The notes: generated by a model from the sequence alone, not told the origin. A stretch of DNA of 64,000 nt from an uncultured Oscillospiraceae bacterium (GCA_944385475.1 CALWXJ010000021.1:1-64000), one strand, 5' to 3'; shown: positions 1 through 7,166, counted from the first letter of the stretch. Made by a program: numbers and translations.

Positions 1-1
1 C

Positions 2-1366
2 GAGCATCCCCACATCCACATGATGGCCTGGTCCGCGAAGCCGGGGCAGGCCTACCTCTCCAAGGAGGGCATCCGTCAGATCAAGTCCAAGCTGACCAAC
101 GATATCTTCCGCAATGAGATGCTCCACCTCTACGAGCAGAAGTCGGAGTCCAGAGATGAACTGGTGCGGGAAGCGCGACGGACGATGCTGGAACTGGTGC
201 AGGGTATGCGGGAAGCTGTATGCGATCACCCGGACGCCGAGCGGCTCATGCTGGAGCTGGCGGTGCAGCTCGAAACGGTCAAGGGCAAAAAGTCCTACGG
301 CTATCTTCCAAAACGGCTGAAGAAACTGGTGGATGAGATCGTGGACGAGATGGAACGGCTCCCTGCCGTGAGCAAGTGCTATGACCAGTGGCTGATCCTG
401 CAAGGCAAGATCGATGCCTATTACCACGACAAACCACAAGAGCGCCTGCCGCTCTCAACGCAGAAAGAGTTCATCCAAATCAAAAATGCTGTCATCCATG
501 AAGCGGAGCGCCTGCGGTTGGATGAGATCACCTTCGAGGAGCGTGACCTGGGCCAGCACGATGAGCCGGAGGAATTCCGCAACGAACCCTACGACTACTG
601 GTCGCTCCGTGATGTGATTCGGGATGAGAGCCTGACCATGGAGGAACGCAATCGCGCCGTCTCTGAAATGAACAAGCTGGCCGAGGGCGGTGATATATAC
701 GCGCAGTACCTGATGGGAAAGCTCTGGCGGGATGGCCCTCTGCTGATTCCAGACTCGGTAGAAGCGCGCTATTGGTTTGAGCAGGCGGCAGAACAAGGAC
801 ACATCGTGGCGCAATACTCCCTCGCCAAGCTGTACCTCTCTGACGATTTGGAGGTGCGGGACATCCGCACAGGAATGGACTGGCTCTACACAGCGGCAAC
901 TAACGGAAGTCACTACGCCATGTACCGTCTGGCAAAGGAATTGCTCAAAGGCGATTTGATTGAACGGAATCGTGATGCCGCCGTGGAGTGGTTCACCCGG
1001 TCAGCCGAGCATGGAAACCAGCTTGCCCAGTACATGCTGGGCAAGCTGTTCCTCACCGGAAAAGAAGTTCCCCGCAACGAGGAGCGGGCCGTCTTTTGGC
1101 TGACCCAGTCCGCAGAGCAGGGCAACCAATATGCGGAGTATCTCCTGGACCATCTGGAGGAAAACCGTCCGCCCTCTGTCATGCTGGCAGTAACCCGGCT
1201 CCTCCATCACGCAGGCCGGATTTTCCAGGACAACTCCGTTCCTAAGTCCCGTCCCGGTGGAATCCAGATCGACCGCAAGCGGCTGAAGAAGCTGCAGGAG
1301 AAGCGCATCGCTCTGGGTCACAAGCCAGATGACCACGAGGAGCAGTGGCCTGACATGACCATGTAA
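2..1366 (+). CDS. MOBP-type relaxase with C-terminal Sel1-like repeats (5' partial)
   Basis: Conjugative relaxase that nicks and binds the ICE origin of transfer. The frame is open from base 2, and the first residues read EHPHIHMMAWS. This matches the third, metal-binding His motif of MobP relaxases, so the catalytic N-terminus lies left of the window and the Met at base 20 is internal. A charged helical region follows. From about base 680 to 1150 there are four or so Sel1-like repeats (for example DSVEARYWFEQAAEQGHIVAQYSLAKLYL, shown only in part: VEARYWFEQAAEQGH), which normally mediate protein contacts. The C-terminus is basic. An excisionase and integrase follow on the same strand. The relaxase assignment is firm; the subfamily (MobP3) is an inference. 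Confidence 0.85.
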   Translation, partial: EHPHIHMMAWSAKPGQAYLSKEGIRQIKSKLTNDIFRNEMLHLYEQKSESRDELVREARRTMLELVQGMREAVCDHPDAERLMLELAVQLETVKGKKSYGYLPKRLKKLVDEIVDEMERLPAVSKCYDQWLILQGKIDAYYHDKPQERLPLSTQKEFIQIKNAVIHEAERLRLDEITFEERDLGQHDEPEEFRNEPYDYWSLRDVIRDESLTMEERNRAVSEMNKLAEGGDIYAQYLMGKLWRDGPLLIPDSVEARYWFEQAAEQGHIVAQYSLAKLYLSDDLEVRDIRTGMDWLYTAATNGSHYAMYRLAKELLKGDLIERNRDAAVEWFTRSAEHGNQLAQYMLGKLFLTGKEVPRNEERAVFWLTQSAEQGNQYAEYLLDHLEENRPPSVMLAVTRLLHHAGRIFQDNSVPKSRPGGIQIDRKRLKKLQEKRIALGHKPDDHEEQWPDMTM

Positions 1367-1435
1367 GCGGCTCAAAAACTGGGTCGCAAAACAAAGAATA
1401 AAAGTCCTTCCCACCGGAAGATAGAAAGGAACCAA

Positions 1436-1654
1436 ATGAGAAAATCCAAATACAATTCCTTTGACGAACTTCCTCTGATGCTGACCGTGGAGGATGTGTC
1501 CCATGTGCTGGGCATCGGTCTGGCCCACGCCTACGAGGTGGCCCACCGCAGAGATTTCCCCACAATCACCTTGGGCAGCCGCATCATCGTACCCCGTGAT
1601 AAATTCATGGAATGGATCGACGAGCAGGCAACGAAAAAATCTGAAATATTGTGA
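1436..1654 (+). CDS. Excisionase-like helix-turn-helix protein
   Basis: Seventy-two residue DNA-binding protein of the HTH_17/excisionase type. It opens with a Leu-rich helix (LPLMLTVEDVSHVLGIG), followed by the recognition helix AHAYEVAHRRDFP and a small wing (ITLGSRIIVPRDKFMEWI), the standard layout of Xis proteins in Tn916-like and related ICEs. A GAAAGG ribosome site precedes the ATG. It sits 69 bases behind the relaxase and 56 bases ahead of the integrase, which supports a role in directing excision. A small transcriptional regulator is the alternative. Confidence 0.8.
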   Translation: MRKSKYNSFDELPLMLTVEDVSHVLGIGLAHAYEVAHRRDFPTITLGSRIIVPRDKFMEWIDEQATKKSEIL

Positions 1655-1710
1655 TAGCTATTTCGGAAATTCTGTGGTATTTGTTTGTGTTACCAAAGGA
1701 GGAATCATAA

Positions 1711-2940
1711 ATGGCAAAGAAACGAGCCAACGGCGAGGGCAGCATCCGTAAAAAGCCCAGTGGCCGTTGGGAGGGCAGATATACCCAGGGCATCGACCCG
1801 GTCACCGGCCGGGCCATCCAGAAAAGCGTGTCCGCCAAGACCCAGGCGGAGTGCAAAGAAAAGCTGGCAAAAGCGATTCGGGAGAATCGTGGTGTGCCCC
1901 TTAACCACACCGGAGACTACACTGTAGCTGAGTGGTGCCGCCTGTGGTTTGAGACTTACAGCAAGCCCAACATTCGCTACAACACCGCCAAGGGCTATGA
2001 GGGGATCATCGAGCATCACATCATCCCGGCCATCGGTGGGATCAAGCTCAAGCAGCTCTCGTCCATCCACATTCAGAGAATGTACAACGATGTGAAAGAG
2101 AACGGCAGGATGCAGCGCGGGGCAAAGCAGAATGACAAAGCCCTGTCCAACACCTTCGTGCGGCGTATCCATGCGGTGCTGCAGGCGGCGCTGAAGCAGG
2201 CGGTGAAGGAGCGGCTCATCCCGTACAACCCCTGCGAGAACTGCCGCATCCCGCCCAAGGATAAGAAGGAGATGACCATCCTGCCGCCGGAGAAAATCGG
2301 CAGATACCTTCAGGAAGCGGAGAAGTACGGTGTCCTGCCCATGTTCTATCTGGAACTGTCCAGCGGCCTGCGCCGTGGCGAACTGCTGGCGCTCCAGTGG
2401 GAGGACTTGAATGTGAAAGAGCGAATCCTGACGGTGAACAAGCAAGTCACCCGCATGGAGGGCGAGCTGGATGTGACGGAGCCGAAAACGAAGAACTCCG
2501 TCCGCAAGGTGGCGCTATCCCAGCAGGCAGTCGACCTTCTGGTGCAGGAGCATGAACAGCATCCGGATAACCCCATCCTGTTCCCGTCGCCCCGGACGGG
2601 CGGCTACTGGAGTCCGGACGCCGTGTCGAGGATCAACCGCAAACTGCTGAAAAACGCAGGCATCGAGGAACACGTGCGCTTCCACGATTTGCGGCACACA
2701 TTCGCAACCATGGCCATCTCCAGCGGCGTGGATGTGAAAACGCTGTCCAGTATGCTTGGGCACTTCAGCGCAGGGTTCACGCTGGACACCTATACGCACA
2801 TCACCAACGATATGCAGAGAGGTGCGGCAGAGAAGATCGGCGGCTTCATGGAATCGGCAACGGCAGCCGCCACCCCGGAGCCTCCCGACCCTCCAGAGCA
2901 GAGCCGGTGCAAGGTAATTCCGTTCGAGAAGGTGGGATAA
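1711..2940 (+). CDS. int: Tyrosine recombinase / ICE integrase
   Basis: Site-specific recombinase of 409 residues that integrates and excises the element. An N-terminal arm-binding domain (residues about 1-60; GEGSIRKKPSGRWEGRYT) is followed by a SAM-like core-binding domain (about 68-170) and the catalytic domain (about 190-380). Catalytic residues are visible: Arg221 in SGLRRGELLAL, Lys in the PKTKNSVRKV hairpin, His325-x-x-Arg328 in HDLRHTFAT, His351 in LGHFS and the nucleophile Tyr361 in LDTYTHI. A GGAGG site precedes the ATG. Full length with an intact active site, so probably functional. It ends at a 13-bp hairpin terminator. Confidence 0.95.
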   Translation: MAKKRANGEGSIRKKPSGRWEGRYTQGIDPVTGRAIQKSVSAKTQAECKEKLAKAIRENRGVPLNHTGDYTVAEWCRLWFETYSKPNIRYNTAKGYEGIIEHHIIPAIGGIKLKQLSSIHIQRMYNDVKENGRMQRGAKQNDKALSNTFVRRIHAVLQAALKQAVKERLIPYNPCENCRIPPKDKKEMTILPPEKIGRYLQEAEKYGVLPMFYLELSSGLRRGELLALQWEDLNVKERILTVNKQVTRMEGELDVTEPKTKNSVRKVALSQQAVDLLVQEHEQHPDNPILFPSPRTGGYWSPDAVSRINRKLLKNAGIEEHVRFHDLRHTFATMAISSGVDVKTLSSMLGHFSAGFTLDTYTHITNDMQRGAAEKIGGFMESATAAATPEPPDPPEQSRCKVIPFEKVG

Positions 2941-2949
2941 AAGTAACGA

Positions 2950-2990
2950 GGCCCAAGGGACAAATCACTGTCCCTTGGGCCTTAAAATAT
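2950..2990. terminator. Terminator between integrase and the convergent cargo gene
   Basis: Perfect 13-bp stem (GGCCCAAGGGACA at 2950-2962 with its complement at 2969-2981) around loop AATCAC, followed on the + strand by TTAAAATATT. It lies immediately between the stop codons of two convergent genes and could serve both. Confidence 0.75.
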
Positions 2991-2997
2991 TACTGCA

Positions 2998-4284
2998 TCA
3001 AACTGAATCTGCTCCGCCACCACCCAACGAAATGGCTCCATCTACCAACTGAAACATTGCATCTTCCATAGAAACATATTTGAAAGACCAATCTTTCAGC
3101 GTAAAAATTGAAGATTCCTCATCAGGAATATCAGGCACATTCTGCTCTGCACTAATTTTGCGCAGATGTTTCATCTCCAATAAAAAGAGTGCTGCTAAAA
3201 TGTGGAGGACATTTTCCAAAGAAGCGTCTGCTTTATTTCCGATGCGGTTATGCTTAATATTATCAAATGCTTCCCACCAGGCCAAAGACTGTTTGGCTCT
3301 TGCACTATCCCAATTTTCAAATGGTTTGATAATGATATCCCTGCCCATAACTTCAATCTCTTGGTTTTTAATGCCGGGATATTCCGTTAGTATGTATCGC
3401 GCATAGTCGGCAATAGTTTTTTTGGCTTCAGCATCGTAGCCGCAATATGCTTTGAAAAAGGAGTCTAACTCCGCGCCAATGAGCTGCAATAGACTGGCAT
3501 ATTCATTTGAGAATGTGGAGTAATTGAGCGTAGATACTTCCACATACATAGTGGTATTTATGAACTTCTTTTCCAGCATCAGATAATACATCCAATGATT
3601 CTGTAAAAACTCTTTTCTGGTCATATGTATATTTTCCTTTCTACTGTTGAAATGTTTCCAAAGTATATATCCGATGCTACTCAAAGCAATGCCTATAATG
3701 GGGAATTCGATTTGCACCTCGAAAGTTTTTTCAAGAAAAACAGCAACAACGACCATTAGTACATGGAAAGTGCCATACCATCCAATCCAAGATAGTTGCT
3801 TTAAAAATTCAAAGACACTGTTCCAAAGCGTACGACAGGTAGAGTCCAGCCAAAGGAAGCGACCAACGGCTACACTCAAATAAGCCCAGCACCATTCGTA
3901 GCCGCGAAGAACAAGGCACAACGCGGATAATCCTATGCAGGCTAACAGGAGAATAACACTTAGCTCTTCGTCATAGTTTTCTGACTTAGAACCATCCAAG
4001 AATACAAAAATCCACTTACATATGAACCTCGTTATTTTACCAAATACACACATCAACAAATAAAATAGGAGGTCGTTGGCCGATAAGGGGTCATATGTAT
4101 GCTTTCCAATAAGCCCCATAGGTATGAGCAACATAAACAGCGCAATAACAATTGCAAGCATACTCTTTTGCGCCATATCTTTTTTGTGGGATTTTGAACC
4201 TTTGGTCTTGTTGTCAGCGATCAAAGCTACTATGAGATTTGCAATTCCGAAACCAAAGACTGATATTGCGATGGCGACAACCAT
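2998..4284 (-). CDS. Membrane protein with HEPN-like C-terminal domain, ICE cargo
   Basis: Unrecognised protein of 428 residues, markedly more AT-rich than its neighbours. Residues 1-210 contain about five or six hydrophobic segments (for example 1-23, 41-60, 72-96, 108-126, 168-184, 192-209). Residues 225-380 are soluble and helical. They contain SLAWWEAFDNIKHNRIGNK at 333-351 followed by ASLENVLHILAALFLLEMKHL. A conserved KHxR in such a helix pair recalls HEPN-type RNase or toxin domains (R/KxxxxH-like motif), but the match is by eye only. An AAGGAGAG site lies 11 bases before the ATG, and there is a good promoter at 4388-4416. Position beside the integrase fits ICE cargo, where defence genes are common. 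Function is not established. Confidence 0.7.
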   Translation of the reverse strand: MVVAIAISVFGFGIANLIVALIADNKTKGSKSHKKDMAQKSMLAIVIALFMLLIPMGLIGKHTYDPLSANDLLFYLLMCVFGKITRFICKWIFVFLDGSKSENYDEELSVILLLACIGLSALCLVLRGYEWCWAYLSVAVGRFLWLDSTCRTLWNSVFEFLKQLSWIGWYGTFHVLMVVVAVFLEKTFEVQIEFPIIGIALSSIGYILWKHFNSRKENIHMTRKEFLQNHWMYYLMLEKKFINTTMYVEVSTLNYSTFSNEYASLLQLIGAELDSFFKAYCGYDAEAKKTIADYARYILTEYPGIKNQEIEVMGRDIIIKPFENWDSARAKQSLAWWEAFDNIKHNRIGNKADASLENVLHILAALFLLEMKHLRKISAEQNVPDIPDEESSIFTLKDWSFKYVSMEDAMFQLVDGAISLGGGGADSV

Positions 4285-4387
4285 AATGACTTACGCTCTC
4301 CTTGTCATGCAATCTACGATAAACAAAAGCCGCATGGGAATACACCCACACGGCTGACCTGGCGGCGCAAAGGCCCACCGTAGAAAT

Positions 4388-4416
4388 ATTATAGTGGATA
4401 ATGCCATGAAATTCAA
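4388..4416 (-). promoter_or_regulatory. Promoter of the cargo membrane-protein gene
   Basis: On the minus strand: TTGAAT, 17-base spacer, TATAAT, about 100 bases ahead of the start codon at 4284. Confidence 0.65.
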
Positions 4417-4532
4417 GTTTCCGGCGTATCTGCGGCGAAAATACCCAAATTGCACTCGTTAGGGATGGGTTAGGGATTTGGCAGTTTTCAGCGTTCTCCT
4501 TCACCAAGGCCGTAACTGCCGTTTTATCTCTC

Positions 4533-4578
4533 TGACCACATTTGAAATGTGGTCAGGTGTAGTTCGAAAATCGAACTA
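4533..4578. repeat. Two adjacent inverted repeats near the ICE end
   Basis: An 11-bp inverted repeat with a one-base centre spans 4533-4555 (arm TGACCACATTT). A second, 8-bp inverted repeat with loop AAA spans 4560-4578 (arm TAGTTCGA). Neither is followed by a T-run. Their place between the cargo promoter and the tRNA 3' end suggests integrase/excisionase arm sites or an ICE end structure; this is inference. Confidence 0.5.
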
Positions 4579-4587
4579 TTAACACAG

Positions 4588-4613
4588 AAAAACCGCCTAA
4601 AAAGGCGGTTTTT
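4588..4613 (-). terminator. Terminator of tRNA-Pro(UGG)
   Basis: Stem AACCGCCT / AGGCGGTT with an AAAA loop (4591-4610). On the minus strand it is followed by TTTTTC, directly downstream of the tRNA 3' end. Confidence 0.75.
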
Positions 4614-4623
4614 CGAGGAAAGG

Positions 4624-4699
4624 TGGTCCGAGTGACAGGATTCGAACCTGCGGCATCCTGCTCCCAAAGCAGGCGCGCTACCAACTGCGCTACACCCGG
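4624..4699 (-). tRNA. tRNA-Pro (anticodon UGG)
   Basis: Cloverleaf read on the minus strand: acceptor CCGGGTG pairs with CACTCGG; D-arm GCGC/GCGC; anticodon stem CCTGC/GCAGG with loop TTTGGGA (anticodon TGG); T-arm with TTCGAAT; discriminator A and encoded CCA. The 3' end faces the ICE, consistent with element integration at this gene. Copies of its 5' half follow at 4734-4770 and 4916-4952. Confidence 0.93.
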
Positions 4700-4718
4700 T
4701 TATTGAGTTGTTTTATCC
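4651..4718. repeat. Repeat R1: tRNA-Pro 5' half plus upstream flank (intact tRNA copy)
   Basis: First of three related direct repeats. It covers the anticodon loop (CTCCCAAA on the + strand), D-arm, acceptor 5' strand and an 18-base flank ending TTGTTTTATC. Here the unit is part of a complete tRNA. Confidence 0.8.
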
Positions 4719-4732
4719 GGCTGGGCGTATTC

Positions 4733-4789
4733 ACCCAAATCACGTGCGCTACCAACTGCGCTACACCCGGTTATGAAATTGTTTTATCT
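4733..4789. repeat. Repeat R2: orphan tRNA-Pro 5' half
   Basis: From CCCAAATCACGTGCGC through CTACACCCGG this is identical in type to the 5' half of tRNA-Pro, again with the flank ending TTGTTTTATC. tRNA similarity stops at the anticodon loop: no matching 3' anticodon stem, T-arm or 3' acceptor strand follows. A tRNA fragment, not a functional tRNA. Confidence 0.8.
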
Positions 4790-4914
4790 GTGGTCTTTCA
4801 TGTGGTCTTGGCCGCTTTTTGACCAACGGCTTTGCGGAAATGGTTCCCGCTTCTGGTAGTGTCCCAGCGGGTTGTGGGGTTGCGGTTTTGTCCTCATGGA
4901 TGGGTCCGGTATGC

Positions 4915-4970
4915 TCCCAAATCACGTGCGCTACCAACTGCGCTACATCCGGATATTCCATTGTTGCATC
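4915..4970. repeat. Repeat R3: orphan tRNA-Pro 5' half, promoter-proximal
   Basis: Third copy, with CTACATCCGG in place of CTACACCCGG and a more diverged flank. It shares CCCAAATCACGTGCGC with R2 and also breaks off at the anticodon loop. It lies just downstream of the only good promoter for this strand, so it may be the site of the original tRNA gene. Confidence 0.75.
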
Positions 4971-4996
4971 ATAGCATGGCAGGGAAGAAAAATCAA
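4968..4996 (-). promoter_or_regulatory. Promoter reading into the tRNA-Pro repeat array
   Basis: Minus strand TTGATT, 17-base spacer, TATGAT. It reads first into the R3 and R2 half-tRNAs and then, about 270 bases on, into the intact tRNA-Pro. I see no comparable promoter immediately ahead of the intact tRNA. Confidence 0.6.
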
Positions 4997-5039
4997 GTTT
5001 TTCCTGTTTATGCTCTGTGCCCTAACTATAGGTGAAGAG

Positions 5040-5066
5040 GGCCCCGCTAACGCGGGGCCCTTTTCC
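5040..5066 (-). terminator. Hairpin after the Cys-rich small gene
   Basis: Stem GGGCCCCGC / GCGGGGCCC with loop TAA, next to the stop of the 47-residue Cys-rich gene. A T-run (CCCTTTTCC) follows on the + strand; on the minus strand the tail is poor in T, so direction is uncertain. Confidence 0.5.
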
Positions 5067-5069
5067 AAC

Positions 5070-5213
5070 TTAGCAGCCGCCGCAGTTGTTATTGCAGCCG
5101 CAGCCGTTGTTGTAGTTGCTACCGCAGCTGTTACCACAGCAGCACCAGATGATGATCAGCAGGATGATGATCCAGCAGCAATTCCCGCCACCCCAACTAT
5201 TATTGCAGCACAT
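5070..5213 (-). CDS. Small Cys/Asn/Gly-rich protein with one hydrophobic segment
   Basis: Forty-seven residues: MCCNNSWGGGNCCWII then a run of Ile/Leu (14-22), then WCCCGNSCG and an Asn/Cys/Gly tail ending CGGC, with 11 cysteines in all. An AGGAGG site sits 7 bases before the ATG, which decides this start over the longer open frame. Similar Cys-rich mini-proteins occur in Clostridia, where automated annotation sometimes calls them chorion-type high-Cys proteins; no function is known to me. Metal binding or a spore/envelope role is conceivable, not shown. It has its own ribosome site and lies 80 bases downstream of the SLH gene on the same strand. Confidence 0.65.
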   Translation of the reverse strand: MCCNNSWGGGNCCWIIILLIIIWCCCGNSCGSNYNNGCGCNNNCGGC

Positions 5214-5293
5214 AACGGAACCTCCTATATGACATTGAGATGTAGACCGAAGCGGTCTCATCCCATCGTATGCGCCTGGGGCGGGAGCGTGAA

Positions 5294-6376
5294 TCATACT
5301 CTCTGGTGAAATACCAGAGTCTGGGAATCCTGCCACTGCTGCAGGGTGAAAACACCCTGATTCATCAATTGTTGTGCCAGAGTCCCGCTGCCATTGGCAA
5401 GGTTGGACTCCAAGGCGTAATAAGAGATGTAGACCAAGTCCGCCCGCAGGAATGTACCGATCTGCAGGGAAGAAGCTTCCGTGGGAGTAAGGACTCCTGC
5501 GGCGATGGCACGCTGGAAAGTATCTGCCAGGTTTGTGTTGGCAGAAGAGCTGTATCCCAGCGCCCGGAGAACGAATTCCGTATATTGATAGGCATTGACG
5601 GGGTTGCCGGGGCAAAACGAGGTGGCCGTATAGCCGTTGGTATAGCCTTTACTGTAAGCGTAGCCCACATACTGCTCTGCCTCGGACCCGGGGGTGATAT
5701 CGCTAAATGGAGTGCTTCTGGTCCAGGAGAGGGCTTGCTCTTCTTCTCCCAGTACTCGGATGAACATAATGAGGGCCTGCAGCCGCGTAGGGGCGACTTC
5801 CAGGTCAAATCCTTGCCCATAGCCGGTGAAGCTGCCGCGAAAGAGATTCAGAGATTTTAACGCAGAGGCCATAGCATTGTAGTCGGTAGCGGCAGAATAG
5901 GTGAGACTGCAGGGGCCTTGATAGTTCACCACAGCAGTTTTGGAAGTAACGGAGAAGGATGCTGCGGTATCTTCTGCCACCAAATAGCGGTGGTTAGCAG
6001 AAAGGGGGGTGCCGCTGGACACTACTGTGCCGGTGGTGGCGTCCACGACAGCCCCAGAAGAATAGACCACCTGCCCGCTTCCCGTCAACAAAAGTACGCT
6101 GGCCCCGGTAGAGCCGTGCAGGGCGTCCATGGACTTTAACCGCACCTCCGTCCAGGCAGCGGAGGTGGGGGACCCTGTGCCATTCCCCGCCTGATCCAGC
6201 AGAGCCTCGTCCGACTGGTTCAACCGGTCCTCTACCTCCTGATCCACCGTTTGCGTAAAAGCACCGTTAAGATAGGACAGGGAGGCCAAAGGATCGTAGG
6301 TGTCGCCGGCTGCAAAGGCCCAGATGGCAGCCCCCAACAGTAAAAAAACGGGGATGCCCAATAAGAGTTTCTTCAT
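5294..6376 (-). CDS. Secreted SLH-domain protein
   Basis: Exported protein of 360 residues. It starts at MKKLLLGIPVFLLLG, behind AAGGAG at the right spacing; a longer frame lacks a ribosome site. The signal peptide ends near AFA/AGDTYD. An N-terminal motif DPLASLSYLNGAFTQTVDQEV is shared with the secreted protein at 39424. The C-terminal half carries S-layer homology segments (PTRLQALIMFIRVLGEEEQA; TPFSDITPGSEAEQYVGYAY; FCPGNPVNAYQYTEFVLRAL), which in other proteins bind secondary cell-wall polymer. It follows rex by 23 bases on the same strand and may be cotranscribed. Role unknown. Confidence 0.75.
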   Translation of the reverse strand: MKKLLLGIPVFLLLGAAIWAFAAGDTYDPLASLSYLNGAFTQTVDQEVEDRLNQSDEALLDQAGNGTGSPTSAAWTEVRLKSMDALHGSTGASVLLLTGSGQVVYSSGAVVDATTGTVVSSGTPLSANHRYLVAEDTAASFSVTSKTAVVNYQGPCSLTYSAATDYNAMASALKSLNLFRGSFTGYGQGFDLEVAPTRLQALIMFIRVLGEEEQALSWTRSTPFSDITPGSEAEQYVGYAYSKGYTNGYTATSFCPGNPVNAYQYTEFVLRALGYSSSANTNLADTFQRAIAAGVLTPTEASSLQIGTFLRADLVYISYYALESNLANGSGTLAQQLMNQGVFTLQQWQDSQTLVFHQRV

Positions 6377-6399
6377 AGCGGACTCCTTCTTAAAAAGTC

Positions 6400-7029
6400 T
6401 CAGCGGTGGGTGATGCGGTAACACAAGGTAAGAAGGCTGTTTGCGAAGTGAATGTTTTCAAAGATCACATCGGGCTCCCGGCTGGTTAATTCCACATTGG
6501 TGAAATTCCAAAATCCCCGTACACCCAAACGGATCAAGCGGTCCGCCGTGGATTGCGCCACGGCCTGGGGGACAGAGAGGACCGCAACGTCCACGGGATG
6601 GGATTGCAGATAGGTGTCCAACTCATCGACACTGTAAACCGGAATACCATTGATTTCAGATCCAAACAGCTGAGCATTGGTATCAAAAGCGGCGTCAGCG
6701 GAAAAGCCTGCCCGGTCAAAGGAGAAGTTGTTCAGCAGTGCCCGGCCCAGGTTGCCAGCGCCCACCAAGATCAGGTGGTGGGGATTTTCCAGCCCCAGGA
6801 TGCGTCCGATCTCGCACTTTAATTCCTCTACATTATAGCCGTAACCCTGCTGCCCAAATTCGCCAAAACAGCTGAAATCCTGGCGGATCTGAGAGGCGGT
6901 TACATTCATTTTTGTCCCCAGCGACTGAGAGGAAATACGGTTTACCCCTTTGTCGCACAGATCGCAGAGGTAGCGATAATATCTGGGCAAACGCCGAATG
7001 ACGGCATCGGATATGTTTTCTCGTTTCAT
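6400..7029 (-). CDS. rex: Redox-sensing transcriptional repressor Rex
   Basis: NADH/NAD+-responsive repressor of fermentative and respiratory genes. 209 residues, the family's usual length. N-terminal winged helix (about 1-80: ISDAVIRRLPRYYRYL and VTASQIRQDFSCFGEFGQQGYGY, a family signature), then a Rossmann fold with LILVGAGNLGRALL (nucleotide-binding Gly motif) and a C-terminal domain-swap helix (PDVIFENIHFANSLLTL). The start at 7029 gives standard length; an upstream ATG would add 20 unlike residues. A promoter is visible 39-67 bases upstream. Confidence 0.95.
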   Translation of the reverse strand: MKRENISDAVIRRLPRYYRYLCDLCDKGVNRISSQSLGTKMNVTASQIRQDFSCFGEFGQQGYGYNVEELKCEIGRILGLENPHHLILVGAGNLGRALLNNFSFDRAGFSADAAFDTNAQLFGSEINGIPVYSVDELDTYLQSHPVDVAVLSVPQAVAQSTADRLIRLGVRGFWNFTNVELTSREPDVIFENIHFANSLLTLCYRITHR

Positions 7030-7067
7030 TTGACCACCCCATCGGTATGGAATATTCAGTACTTTAC

Positions 7068-7096
7068 AGTTTAAGGCAAAAGTCGTCATGTGTCAA
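7068..7096 (-). promoter_or_regulatory. Promoter of rex
   Basis: Minus strand TTGACA, 17-base spacer, TAAACT, about 40 bases ahead of the rex start. Confidence 0.65.
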
Positions 7097-7137
7097 TTTT
7101 TTTACAATGAATCTCCTGGGAAAATTTTAAGAAATAC

Positions 7138-7166
7138 TTTACAGATGGAAAAAAGTCTGCTATACT
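7138..7166 (+). promoter_or_regulatory. Promoter of tRNA-Arg
   Basis: TTTACA, 17-base spacer, TATACT, 35 bases ahead of the tRNA. Confidence 0.75.

Larger units (their letters stand above)
1..4623. mobile_element. Right end of an integrative conjugative element (partial; left end outside window)
   Basis: Relaxase, excisionase-like HTH protein and tyrosine integrase occur in that order, the usual terminal module of Firmicute ICEs. They are followed by an AT-rich cargo gene, and the block ends at the 3' end of a tRNA-Pro gene, a typical target for such integrases. Core genes lie beyond. The exact right junction is not resolved; I place it just before the tRNA 3' end. The boundary is inference, the gene content is seen. 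Confidence 0.75.

Noticed and set aside
4734..4952. Additional tRNA-Pro genes
   Set aside because: Only 5' halves are present; no T-arm or 3' acceptor strand follows either copy.
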